This document shows, one piece after another, positions 37,581 to 48,639 of a stretch of DNA of 60,000 bases. This DNA is from Tubiluchus corallicola (lineage: Eukaryota > Priapulida > Priapulimorpha > Priapulimorphida > Tubiluchidae): NCBI GenBank assembly GCA_030141605.1, contig JAQGDQ010000139.1, forward strand, positions 312,001 through 372,000, written 5' to 3'. The notes beneath the pieces were generated by a model that saw only the letters and a program-made list of their open reading frames with translations, made no database searches and had not been told where the DNA came from. Position 1 is the first letter of the stretch. Each line of letters begins with the position of its first letter. The translations under genes were made by a program, and so were the position numbers.

Positions 37581-38399
37581 CACGATCGTTTCCGAAAGTT
37601 CGCTTGTAATATGTTACGTACAGTAATATAATTTTATTTATCTTATTATATTATAATTCAAAAAGATGTTATATATAACAGTGGTTTAAATAGGCGAGAC
37701 TCTGTTTAGCATTTGTTAAAACGATATAATAATAAAAAGCCAAAAACTAGAGAAATGGAATGCAAGTTAAAGGCAGACCAAATGCATACTGTGTTTACTA
37801 AAAGTAAAAACTAAAGAGCTATGCAGTGGCTAGCTAAGGATGCACTACCGTTATTATTAAAATTTTGCCAAGTTTCTATTAATACCGTACAGTAAGATTT
37901 TTTGCAACACTCGTATAAACTTGGCAAATAATGGAGTGAAGCCATGTGTTGAAAAGAATCGAGAGATTTGGATTACAAGTCCAAATGTCATGATCACTTG
38001 TTATTATCTGGTAATTCCATTGACAACCAATTTCAAACAATTTAACTTGGGAAACTTTTTTATATTAAAATGGTGTGAAAATTTCTCAACTAAACTAGTA
38101 AACTGCCTACATTAGAATGGATTCCATGATAGTAATTTTAACTAATTAGTCATTACAATTGGAAATACCTTCATTTCATTCGGACTGAATACAGTCATTT
38201 GGACTGTACAAAGCCACATAAAACTTAACTTAATATTGCCTACAGTACTTGCTTTTAATACAAACATGCCAAAACTTTTACACTTGCAACAACCTATCTA
38301 AACTATCAACATCAATTTCTATGCTAATATAAGTAATCGTTACAGTAAAAATAATTATCTTAATAGAGGGACTATACAAAGCTATACATAAAACTTATG

Positions 38400-41300
38400 T
38401 CAGTTCTTTGCTTGTGGTGCAACCAAAACTCCCTGTACGGGGGTTTTACTGGTGTCACCATGTGAGTCTTCATCATTACCATCCTGCTCGCCTCGCACTC
38501 TTATATTATGCTTTTCACGGTATTCATTTAACTCTTTGCCTTTGTTGATAACTTGCGTCCTAAGTCGCTCAATTAGATCTGACAGCTGCAAGAAAAAGAT
38601 ACCCAAGTGAATTCACTGAAAGTAACCAGCAAAACAAAATCTATAAAATGAGTTCAAACCAAACTTCAAAATCAGGAAATGTGAACACAGCTTGGATTTC
38701 AGCCAAGGACTTTCTTCTTACAAAATAAATGCCATGACCACTAGACTACCTTGTTCCCAGCAAAGTAAACTTCATTATGATGGGAACATCAGTCAATGGT
38801 GTTAAATGATCGAGCATTAGGATATGGGGTTACTTAGAGTTCAGTTTTGTGTCCCGTTTGATTATTATGCTGCTCTAGAAACTATTACTTTGAACCGTAA
38901 TATACAATGCACCATGTGTGCTGACGACACACAACTCTACATCACATGTCAGGAGAACAGTGTTCCAGTCAATCAAAAACTAAAGCATGTATCGTGAAGC
39001 AAGTATGCGGTGAAATTCGACATTGGATGAAGGACACCAATTTGTCTTAAATGATGGCAAAACAGAATTGGTTCATTTCTCAACTAAATTTCAAGGAGCT
39101 TTTCCTGATCTTCCAGACTGTCCTTCCCAAACTGTGAACAATGTTGGAGTAACTATTGACACTTTTGGCACTATGTCAAACCATGTAGCAAACCTTAGTA
39201 GATCAGCTTCAGTGGCCTTGTGGAAAATTCTACAACTAATTCAGAACTCTGCTGCTCGTCTCATTACCAAAACTAGAAAATATGATCACATTACATCAAT
39301 TTTAACTGAGTCATGTTGCTGCCATAAAGTTCCTAATTAAATTTAAAATACTTTGGATCACCGGTTTGGCACCTGAAATCCCTGCATATCTCACAGATCT
39401 TTTGATACGCCGTAACATAGACCGACACTTTGTTCTAACGCTAATAAACAAATTCATTTATATCATCCAGTTCCAAATCAGTATTCTATGGCGAAAAAGT
39501 TTTTTCTGACTATGTTTTATATTTTTGGAATAGTTTAATGGTTGCTGTATTTTCTGGAGACTCATCAGATTTTTTGAAAGATAACTTAAAACACGTTTAC
39601 ACTTTATATTTTATGGTGAATTAATTATTACTTTTTAACGTATTTCAAATTTTAGTGTATCTTATGAATATAAATGCATTTTATTGTTCAGTGTGCTGAG
39701 ATTTTAAATGATGTAGAGCACTATCCTAATAAATTTTCATTCACTTTTTCCACAGGTTAATGGTTAAGGCAGTGAACTTTGGAGTGTAGTCTAGTAGAGT
39801 AGGATAGTTTTAGCGGCTAGGATAATCTAGCAGTCGTGGTATCTGCCTTGTAAGCAGAAAGTCCTTGGTTCATGTGCAGGCACTGTTCCAACTTATGACA
39901 TTTTTATTTTCAAGTTTTTTTATCTCAAGTTTAATTAATTGTGGGCTTTCATCAGCATTAGTAATAATTAAAGCTATAAATAGTTAAAATCCATTATAAT
40001 TCTTCCCAAGATTATTTTACTCCAACTGCCTATGCTAAAATATGCTTTGACGTAGTTTAAAATTTGTTACCAAAGTTAAGTTTAAAAACATCCAAACACC
40101 CTCATTCAAAATGAGCAAAAACAACATAAATGCCATGTACATGTATTAACATGGTTGATGACTGTGATTACTGACTAGTCTATATCAAGCAATAGATATT
40201 ATAAAAAGTTAAAACAAATCTGCTGTAATGGTTGGCATTACTTGTGTTTTGTTGCCTTCTACTGCTGGTAAAACATCTTTTACTTGTCTTTCGACCACTA
40301 CGCCACCTATCATTCTATAGCAACGTCGTTCTGGGTCTACTTCCTTGAGTGCATCTACTACCAGCCTGCAATAAAATAAATATGTGCATCAGTTAATTTT
40401 TAAAATTCGTACTGAAAATAATGTGCACTAATAAGGCTTCTGCTTAATACATTTACTTATTATTTTGGAGTTTTGCTTAATTTGCCGTAAAAAAGTTGGC
40501 AATTTTTGTGGCAATTCATTGCCACCTATTTTCCATTTTTCTTTCTGTATTCATTTGTAACTTATCTCCTCACTGGGCTGTGACAAAACTATCTTGTCGT
40601 CCCCACTAACCTTGGGTCCGGGTCTGAAACTGTACCTCTGAAGGGTCAGCTTCTCTCGTATTTTCCACATCTGAAACATTTTGAATTTTTGTGGGCCTAC
40701 CCAACAAATGCAAATACGTATATATTATTTATATTTTGTAATTCTGTGATGTAAAATCAAACTTAATATCGTATATGTATGTTAGTTAATGACAATTTTA
40801 TTTGTGTAACGGTGAGTTTTGTTTAACTACTAACCGTCATTGTTTATTTACACAACTAACCGAATGAATGTATTGTATTTACAGTAATTCGAAATAAATT
40901 GCATATATACATATATATATATCATTCCGTTAGTTGCGTAAATAAACAAATAAATAAACAATGCCGGTTAGTAGTTAAAAAACTCACCGTTACACAAATA
41001 AAATTGTCATTAACTAACATACATATACGATATATATATATATACATTTGCGAGCCATGAAAGCTATGACAGTACAATTGAAATATTTTAGTCTTAATAC
41101 AGCTAATTAGGAAACGAGAAGTCACATATGATAGTGTTTGCACAATAAATGAAATCTCCACGCTTACAAAGAATTTCAGCGTTATCCAACAAATTAGATG
41201 TCAGAGGTGGTACCAAGGTGCAGCACTTTGTCGTAGAAAGACACCGGTGTGTTATTTACTTTTACTGTGGGATGTAAGTTGTGGGGAACATTCTAATGAA

Positions 41301-42226
41301 AATAGAAAATTATACATTTGCTCTTTATTTTGTTACGACTTGTGTTTACGAAATGAATATCATAATTTCTGGCATACTCTTCACAAATTTTTAACATGGC
41401 CTGGAGAGCCCGTGTAATGCGCCGAATGTTAGCAGCATGACTGGTATTAAGTCAGTCACACGAAGCCCATATTTTGTACCAAAGCAATGCGGTTGGTTGC
41501 AGCACAAATGACATGTCCAAAAAGAGTGTTGAGCACATATACTTGACTTCAGCTTTTCGGAAGGAACCACTCATTCTGCCTATGCGCCTACACTGTAACA
41601 GACACATTTACGCTATGGCTCATAATCACATTTTAAAATTTAAAGATTAATTGCCACATTTTGGATTTTTTCAGAATCCGACAGCAGTCAGCATGCCTGT
41701 GACTAAGGAATCTTCATTTACTGATGTTAGAATTGCATATTAAGAGCGTAAATCGCTTTATCCAGTACAGATACTAATATATGATGAGAGGTTGGGAGTT
41801 GTCGGGTATCTGAGAAGCATCGACAGGAAACCGTTAAAACAACATGAGCTGACACCACTCAAAATTGTATAATCATAAAAACAAAGATTAACGATTACAA
41901 GTTTCCGAAATACAACGAAACTTTTTTAGCATTAGGTCTGCTACGTGGTGGACTTTGGGAAACTAATATCGCAACAGCACATTGTACTGCAGTTACATGA
42001 TTATGCTTACATCAGAGCTCATATACTGACTGTGTTTAAATAAAGTAATAACTAATGCTTACGTGTGTTCATTCAATTCCATTTCTAGTTCAGATAATTT
42101 AGACGCTAGAGCCCTTTGTTCTTGTCGCAGTTGATTAAACCCGCCTACAATATGTTCTTGGGAAAGTGGCTTCGACTTTCCAGCCTTTTCATTTTGTTCT
42201 TTATTGGGTGCTGCCATTTTACTCAT
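38400..42226 (-). CDS. PFDN2: Prefoldin subunit 2 (3 coding exons, 157 aa)
   Basis: Beta-type subunit of the cytosolic prefoldin hexamer, which holds unfolded actin and tubulin and passes them to the TRiC/CCT chaperonin. Coding exons, minus strand: 42226-42063, 40365-40242, 38585-38400; 474 nt with phase closed. Diagnostic stretches are GGFNQLRQEQRALASKLSEL and LEMELNEHT (N-terminal helix), DPERRCYRMIGGVVVERQVK (beta hairpins) and KGKELNEYREKHNIRVRG (C-terminal helix). The tail QGVLVAPQAKN resembles the human GVLV ending. The length is close to the human 154 aa. The chosen start is MSKMAAPNKE; an upstream in-frame ATG would add residues unlike the family. Intron 2 carries a LINE fragment and two SINE heads; intron 1 carries a long hairpin. 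A possible ATTAAA polyadenylation signal lies at 38259-38254. Confidence 0.96.
38685..38760 (-). mobile_element. tRNA-Thr-like SINE head, copy 1, PFDN2 intron 2
   Basis: On the minus strand: GTAGTCTAGTGGTCATGGC (A-box-like), an anticodon loop TTTGTAA (TGT), then AAAGTCCTTGGCTGAAATCC in place of the B box. Arms are mispaired, so it is a SINE relic and not an active tRNA gene. Confidence 0.55.
38850..39615 (+). mobile_element. LINE reverse transcriptase 3' fragment in PFDN2 intron 2
   Basis: The plus strand reads CADDTQLYITC (the YADD box with Tyr changed to Cys), LNDGKTELVHFSTKF, VGVTIDTFGTMSNHVANLSR, then QLIQNSAARLITKTRKYDHI. The usual segment of about 50 residues between the last two is missing, so the copy has an internal deletion. 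Frames shift after about 39310, with faint homology (KILWITGLAPEIPAYLTDLL) continuing. It is transcribed opposite to PFDN2. Confidence 0.8.
39812..39892 (+). mobile_element. tRNA-Thr-like SINE head, copy 2, PFDN2 intron 2
   Basis: ATAATCTAGCAGTCGTGG (A-box-like) is followed by a perfect 5-bp anticodon stem TCTGC/GCAGA around the loop CTTGTAA (anticodon TGT, 39849-39851). AAGTCCTTGGTTCATGTGCAG comes next, split here from the T arm. It shares the AAAGTCCTTGG segment with copy 1 but lies in the opposite orientation. Confidence 0.55.
40766..41033. mobile_element. 268-bp near-perfect hairpin (palindromic MITE), PFDN2 intron 1
   Basis: The left arm starts ATATCGTATATGTATGTTAG and the right arm ends with its exact reverse complement. 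The first ~48 bp of each arm are perfectly complementary. The inner parts (AACTACTAACC, TTTATTTAC) match with a few changes and one 8-12 nt indel. The loop is an AT-rich tract near 40900-40920, and an AT microsatellite abuts the right end. Confidence 0.85.
42213..42220 (-). promoter_or_regulatory. YY1-like element at the PFDN2 start codon
   Basis: AAAATGGC on the coding strand, immediately after the PFDN2 initiator ATG. It fits the AANATGGC core known for YY1 sites at housekeeping promoters. Similar cores occur near the hnRNP M and NDUFA11 starts. Confidence 0.3.
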
Positions 42227-42559
42227 GCTTGTGAACGCCGCTGATAATAAACGCTGTTCAATAATAAAGGAGTTACCCGCGACCAATCCACACGACGTCT
42301 TTCAATCCATCACTGGGTCGGTTCATTGCTTAAACCTTCTAGCCTAAGGAACAATAGAACTAAAAACTGGTACATTACTCTGCCAGTGATAAACGGAAAG
42401 CACTAAAATAACTTTTTATCGTGCCTGCTTTTGGTAATAGTTGGATGGTGTCACAGTTGGGAGAATGGGTCTTTTGTTGTTTGAGGCTCGTGATGACGGA
42501 TGTATAGAGTAGATAATACCACTATTTAAGTAAGACTGATCATTCTCTACCAAATCAAA

Positions 42560-42885
42560 TAGAATTTATGACTCGAATTCGAATCGAATTCCAGTATTTT
42601 GAATTCGAACTCTGTTTAAAAGATTTTCAAACAAGTTTTCGAACAACCATTAAAAAGCAGAATAACAGAGATTATGTATATTATTCGATCTTGTACTGCA
42701 GTAAAATCTCTAATAATTTATTTCAAAATTGTGCACAGAAATCACAGCTAAATTGTGCTAATTGCATTTCAAGCATTTTAATGATAACGAATATGTGGTT
42801 AAAGTGCTGAATTATTCGAATTTATAATTTTAAGTTTGAATCGAAATCGAACTAAAAAATCTTGTTCGGATCGAATTCTCAACCC
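42560..42885 (+). mobile_element. Interspersed AT-rich repeat, copy B (TTCGAATTCG-type ends)
   Basis: Inverted relative to copy A. It begins with CGAATTCGAATCGAATTCC and ends with GAATCGAAATCGAAC...GGATCGAATTC, so the termini are roughly mutual inverted repeats. The conserved core GTGCACAGAAATCACAGC is in the middle. It lies upstream of the PFDN2 start. Confidence 0.6.
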
Positions 42886-43367
42886 TAACCACAAGAAGGC
42901 ATATAATATTATGTGACCAATAAAAAAGATTTCTAACTTCTAGCCATTAAGCATTACATCTGAGTTTTATAACATCATGATCTCATCTTAAGTTACTGCA
43001 TACAAGATTTGTTTAACAGAATTCTAACACTTCTATGCATGTATAAAACACACTACAAAGTGCTCTCCATTCAATCTAGGCTTCATGCAGCTTTTTACAG
43101 CTCCATCTGTGCCTACCTAGCAACTCTCTTTGAAACGTCTATCAGTTCAACGTTCAGACTGGAACTCTCCCATCTTAACAGCTTGGTATCGCAAATGTAA
43201 CTCTCGTTATGTGAGCTTTCTGGAATTTATCTACGTCATGTAGGGAGTGGCTTATTCAGTGGCGCTGTTGTACTCCCAATAACACTCTATAATCTCAAAA
43301 AATACAATAATTTCTTAAAAATATCTCTACTGCCATTACGCGTGTAATGTTAATTGCATGGTTACAG

Positions 43368-44890
43368 GGGTTTTGGACACTGGTTTTAGACAGACTATTT
43401 TGACACAAACATTTTGGACACAGGTCATTTGGACAATGGACACAAGGCGATTGGGACACACAGGTAATTTGGACACATAAAGGACATTTGAACACACAGG
43501 ACATAAGGTAATATTGATACATTGGATTTCTGGACACAAGGTGATTTGGACACAGGTTATTTAGACTCCTAAGCCGTTTTGACACTAGGGGTTTTTGACA
43601 CAAGGACATAACTACACATAAGACATTTGGACACAAGGTAATTTTTACACAGGGCATTTGGACACTAGCTATTTCACACAGGATATTAGGGTACATAATT
43701 AATTCGGATACATTACCTGCTTAGACGCCAAAGGTGCCATGTGGAGATTGTACTATTTAGCTACATTGGTTATTTAGTTACATATTTTTACAAGTTAGTA
43801 CAAACTAGAAAGTTTTTTTTACAGCACATTTTATTTCAATTTCAACAAATAAATTGAACTGAAATTGAAACTACTGGACGTTGTTGACTTTCAAAAACTG
43901 TGGTAAAATTCTACTTCTGTGACAGATGTTTTAACTGACAGCATTTGTTTTGTATTTACAAATAAAAATTGTTATCAAAATAATTAACCAGTCCGTCAAT
44001 GACGGTGTAGGTCCACTGAGAAAAAAGTCTGCAATAACCACAACAAACTTGTAAGACATGTGATATAATGATTGTTCAACTACAAAAGCACACTGGCATA
44101 ATGGGGGTCATGTGTTATCACGCTGCCATGCCACCCTACTAGTATATAAATGCGTTAGTGTCAGAAAAACTCTGATAGTGCCTTTATACGGTTTTATACC
44201 GCCCACCAATTATAATGCCCTGGATTGTTAGATCCTGCTGTGCTCTCTGTCTCCCTGTTAACTTTGCATTTAGCATCTTCCTAAATCAGGCCCAGAACAG
44301 ATCCTTAAAGTTATGATTCTAGTACTGAGTTTCTAAGCTTATAGTTCCCTATAATTATTACACAATTGTTTGCGACACTTCCTTTGGATGCCGTGTGAGT
44401 GACCCCAGATGGCCCAAAATTTTTGACCTTGGTCATTCAGTTTGATGTGCATTTTATACAAAGGTTATTACACACCAAAAATCTAAGACGAAGGACAAAA
44501 GGTTTTGGCAAAATAAAGAAAATTAAGTCATTTGTCAACAATGCTCGGCATTTTAATGAACCGCCTCTGCACAAGCTTTAATTTGATATATTACACAATA
44601 TGTTTGACGCATTTCCTGCAGATGCCTTTAGGTGGGCCCACATTTTTTAGCGTCAAATCCGCCTCACCCCAAACTTTAATTTGATATGCTACTTGATATG
44701 ATTGAGGCATTCCCTGTTGATGACCTTTGGGTAACCCCAGGTACTACGAATAAGAAGTAGCTTTATGTCCAAATTGCCTTGTGTCCAAATTGTCTGTGTT
44801 CAAATCGCCTTGTGTCCAAATTGTCTGTGTTCAAATAGCCTTGTACAAATGTCTTGTGGCCAAACATCCCGTGTCCAAATGTCTGCACAA
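43368..44890. mobile_element. Foldback-like element: inverted arms made of a short tandem repeat
   Basis: The left arm (about 43368-43700) is some twenty degenerate units of 12-16 bp around TTTGGACACAAGG. The right arm (about 44765-44885) is built of the reverse complement (CCTTGTGTCCAAATTG, units of about 14-16 bp). About 1.1 kb lies between. Inverted arms that are themselves tandem arrays are characteristic of foldback elements. No target duplication or coding region was identified. Confidence 0.55.
44335..44745 (+). repeat. Three diverged copies of an internal repeat of the foldback-like element
   Basis: Copies near 44335, 44574 and 44671 share AAGCTT(A/T)TA...ATTACACAAT...TTTG(C/A)(G)AC...TTCCT...GATG(C)C...GACCCCA-type order. 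The second and third begin AAGCTTTAATTTGATAT and AAACTTTAATTTGATAT. Confidence 0.55.
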
Positions 44891-45863
44891 TTGCTCGCTA
44901 TTTGACACCAACTTTATTAAATTTCATGGCTTCCTTCCTATTAAAATCACGCCTCAAAGTTGCATTTTCCCCAAAAAATTTTTGGTTTTGCCAGTGAAAC
45001 TTTGGAAAATCATAAGCTAAACAACTGTACTAACAAAGGCTTCTTTGGATATAGCATCATTTCTGTGATGCTGCATTTGTAAACAATGCTCCACTCAAGA
45101 GCAAAATGTGACATGTGATAATTATCCCAAATGCTACCATAATCAAGGACCGAACACAGATTTAAATGCTAAGGGCAACTTTACGTTTATGCCAATATTA
45201 TCATACTTATAAAATTACGCAGCATAGTAGGCCTTTTTAAATAATCACAGCTGCTACACATTTGTCAAACACTAACTGACTGGCCAATATGTCAACTGCG
45301 TTTTCTTTTTATATATATATGTAGCTAGATTCTAGACACACAAATGTTAATTAATTTCCACAAAAAATATTTAACTGGATATTTATTTAGTGTTTAATTT
45401 CACTTGAAAACATTCAAAATTATGGGTCTCATCATCCCTCGTGGCCTGTATACTTAATCTGCACCAAGACTGTTTCATTATACCCAAGCAGCGATTATCC
45501 AAAACGTTAATATCAAGTACAGACATGCATGACGTGTCGAGCTCGAAATGAAAAACGGCTATCATACATGTTAATTGAATTCCTTAAAAACCTTGTACAT
45601 AAAACTCATTGTTCTAGACTATAATAGCACAAGAGTTAGGCTACACACGAATTTTAATAAACAAACATTTCCGTATGTGTAACTGTAACAAATTTAATAT
45701 AATGAAAAATTATAGTTTACAGACTGTTACTGCCAAATGTAAAGTTTTACAAATTTAATTTTCCTACACATAATTTTGAAAAAGCATTACATTTAAGTCT
45801 GCTGTGAAAGTTTTTACCTACATAAAACCAACTCGTGCTTTGCAAAGTTAATTTTAACAAAAA

Positions 45864-46447
45864 AAGCTTACGCCACGGTTTCACAGAGCTGCGACTTTTT
45901 TTGCGATGATCTAAAATTTTGTGAAAGTTCAAGAATCGACAAAATATTTTTGTGACCGTGTTTTGTTGTAACATTCGTGGAGAGTATGACTTTCGTTACA
46001 TTTTTGCGAATTTTGGATTTTTTTGCCAAGCGAAAATCGCGAGAATGTTGGACAACTTTCCACGGAATTGTCACAGAAAAAGTGCATGACAACAGATGTT
46101 CATCAAAATGTTGCAAAATGGTCAAAAAATAGTCACAAATCCTTCGCAACATTCTCAGAAGCGTCGCAAAATGTTTGTCAAGGTTTCATGGATTTTGAAA
46201 CTGTTGATGAACGTCACGAATAATTTGTGCACATTTCACGAAGTGGCAAGTTTTGCGATTCCGGCGACAACGCTTAAACATTTTAATTTTTAAATTTTTT
46301 TTCCAAATTCGGTGATCTTTTTTGTGCCTAAATACGAACATCCGGGACTGTTTGGCGAACCTTTGATGCAGGTTTGGCAACTATTGGATTTATAAATTTT
46401 ACGACACCAAAGTCGCGAACTCTGTGAAAACTTGGCTTTAAGCTTAT
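45864..46447. mobile_element. 584-bp TIR element next to the NDUFA11 3' end
   Basis: The left end reads AAGCTTACGCCACGGTTTCA then CAGAGCTGCGACTTT. The right end, inverted, reads AAGCTTAAAGCCAAGTTTTC then ACAGAGTTCGCGACTTT. Most of the ~37 bp agree. The interior is rich in TTTTGCGA/TCGCAAAA motifs and has no coding capacity. The element ends about 58 bp from the NDUFA11 stop codon, so it may supply part of that gene's 3' UTR. Confidence 0.7.
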
Positions 46448-46504
46448 GCAATTAAGCTATAAAGCACCGTTACTTCCATGAACTTATACATTCTACTGCC
46501 AGAT

Positions 46505-46954
46505 TCAATCTTCAATCTTAAAATCACTTTTACCATCCCTCGTGTGAGGAGACAAATATTTGGCATACTTCTTTCCCATGGTATAGTCACTCATTGGATG
46601 TTTCCATCTACCGTAGTCTCTGGCTTTCATCTCTGTAGGACTTATAAAATTAGTCCAATTATAATACTTTTTACACCACATAACTACTCCCCAGAAGCCG
46701 AATGCTGCAGCACAACCAATTCCGACTCCGGTGCTCCGCATTCGCGCACCCACTACTGTTCCAGATGCAAAACCACCTATTAAATAATAAAATTCTCTTT
46801 AGAAGAAATTTTTACCAAAATCACTAGGCTATCATATTTATGACAGCACAAAATAATAATGCCAGCCTTACAGACACGCTCATTAAAAGCTTTGGAAAAT
46901 TTCCAGTCTTAATACTCCTGTTTATATATAATGTTCCTTTTATACACGCATGCA

Positions 46955-46987
<33 letters not shown>

Positions 46988-48549
46988 GCGAAAGACAAAA
47001 AGTGAAAGAGGCCATATTAAGCTTGCAAAACGACTTACCCAACATATAGTTTATTGCATCATTTTTTTCTCTAAATCGCATTGAAGCAGTTGCAACAGCT
47101 GCAAATGATGCTCCAGCAACAGCAAATGGCACCGCAATGCTGCCAAATCGTGCAACCATTGCTCCAGTAGTTTTAGGCTGACTGTAGAAGACAACATCAA
47201 AAATTCCAAATGCTGTTCCTATAAAAAAATTTATATGAGTTTTACATCTTCCACAGCTACTGCAAAACACATAATAGCTGCACAGCTTCATTCAGCTGAA
47301 CAATTTATTTTAATAATTCTAAACTTTATGAATTTAAAAAAAAGTTAGCATTTCAGTCATCTAGGGCACCTGGAATAAGGTTAACTGCCGCCCAAAGATT
47401 AGCTTGAAATACACTATGTGTGCAAAATATGTATCATCATTAGAAAACGATGAGCACAAGTATCGACATGAGCAGCTACGTCATTGGAACTGTGGAGTGT
47501 GCAACAGCATGCAGGAACTTTTGTTAGCAAAAACCCCATTATTCAAATCGTGAAATACGCAATCAACATACTCTCATACAGGGATTTTTGTTTTCATTTT
47601 AGTATGAGAAGATAACCAATTTACACTGAGTTAAAAGATTACTGATAATAGTATTAAATATGAATTTTATAAGCATAAATTAATAAATAAATACGTATTT
47701 TGTGTAAAAATAAGGGTACTGCAACTTGACTGTGCTGCTGCACTTTTTCCTTTGCTGTAGCTCAATAATCTAAAATTTGCATTTGTGTAATGGCAAATTT
47801 TTGTAAAACTCTCTTTGGATTCATCTAGACACCATAAATGTTAATGTGGCCACCTTAGTAATGAATGAACAATCACACTGAACAATAATCAGGTTTAGAC
47901 ACTCAAGTACTTGGTCTTAATCAAAGCTGACTACGGTAACTTGTTCAACGAAAATGATAAAACTGTAATGATTAGGAAACAAATCTGGACATCATCTGAT
48001 AATAAATTTTCAGTTATTATTTGCCAGCTTGAAACTTTCAAGGCCAACTGGAACTGAAATAAATTCTAAAATGAAACACTTATGCCCTTTATAATTGTTC
48101 TGAGGATCAAAGTAAATGAAAATGACTATGCTAACCCCATGACTGATTTTGTTTTATTCACTTTCAAAGTGGAAAATATTTTAATTAAATCCTGGCTTAC
48201 CTAACCGAAAAGTGTAAAGACTGACACAATTTAAACTTGGAATTGTACATCACAAAAGCCTAAGCACTTGGTTTTGTTTCAGATTGATTAGCTAGAATTT
48301 ATCTAGTGCACAATGAGCAGCTGAATATCCAGTTAACCAGACTTACTCATCTACATACATGCATAATTTAGTAAATGAATAAGTAACACAAGCGCAACAT
48401 ACGCAACATATTTATGCGCAATAAATACAAAACTATAACAAAGAATATGCCTCACCTGCTAACGTTGTACACTTTGTGCAATAAAGTATCTTTTTCAGAG
48501 GATTTTTACCCTCTGGGGTGTCATAGTATGAATATCCTCGAAGTGCCAT
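46505..48549 (-). CDS. NDUFA11: Complex I accessory subunit NDUFA11 / B14.7 (3 coding exons, 181 aa)
   Basis: Membrane-arm accessory subunit of mitochondrial NADH:ubiquinone oxidoreductase, related to the Tim17/Tim22/Tim23 family. Coding exons, minus strand: 48549-48456, 47218-47039, 46776-46505; 546 nt with phase closed. The N-terminus MALRGYSYYDTPEG fits the family's YYDTPDG start. The centre GTAFGIFDVVFYSQPKT and NYMLGGFASGTVVGARMRS carries the Gly/Ala-rich helices and the GxxxG-like and GAR motifs. Three to four membrane helices are expected. The C-terminus is a polar extension of about 45 residues with many Lys, Asp and Tyr, and the total exceeds the human 141 aa. Intron 2 is only 262 nt and contains a (CA)n tract. 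The neighbour on the same strand is NDUFS2, a core subunit of the same complex. Confidence 0.93.
46957..46984. repeat. (CA)n microsatellite in NDUFA11 intron 2
   Basis: Fourteen CA units, (TG)n on the transcribed strand, within a 262-nt intron. Confidence 0.95.
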
Positions 48550-48631
48550 GGTGAATTTTTAAATATAATATTCAGTCACCAAAAGTAGTAAAGCTTGTTT
48601 ACTGTTAACTTAAGTTGTAATAGGTCTCGCA

Positions 48632-48639
48632 GCCATTCT
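48632..48639 (-). promoter_or_regulatory. YY1-like element upstream of NDUFA11
   Basis: AGAATGGC on the coding strand, about 85 nt upstream of the ATG. On the plus strand it sits in CGCAGCCATTCTGC, nearly the same 14 bases as at the hnRNP M promoter (CGCAGCCATTTTGC, 19928-19941). Confidence 0.35.

Noticed and set aside
39812-39892. Functional tRNA-Thr gene
   Set aside because: The anticodon arm is perfect but the D and T arms and acceptor stem do not pair, and a related copy lies nearby; SINE head preferred.
42227-42286. Upstream in-frame ATG for PFDN2 (MVAGNSF...)
   Set aside because: It would add 20 residues unlike prefoldin 2; the MSKMAAP start gives the usual length.
43295-43696. Minus-strand Cys/Val/Pro-rich 133-codon frame
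   Set aside because: Translation of the TTTGGACACAAGG minisatellite arm; repeat-derived, not a gene.
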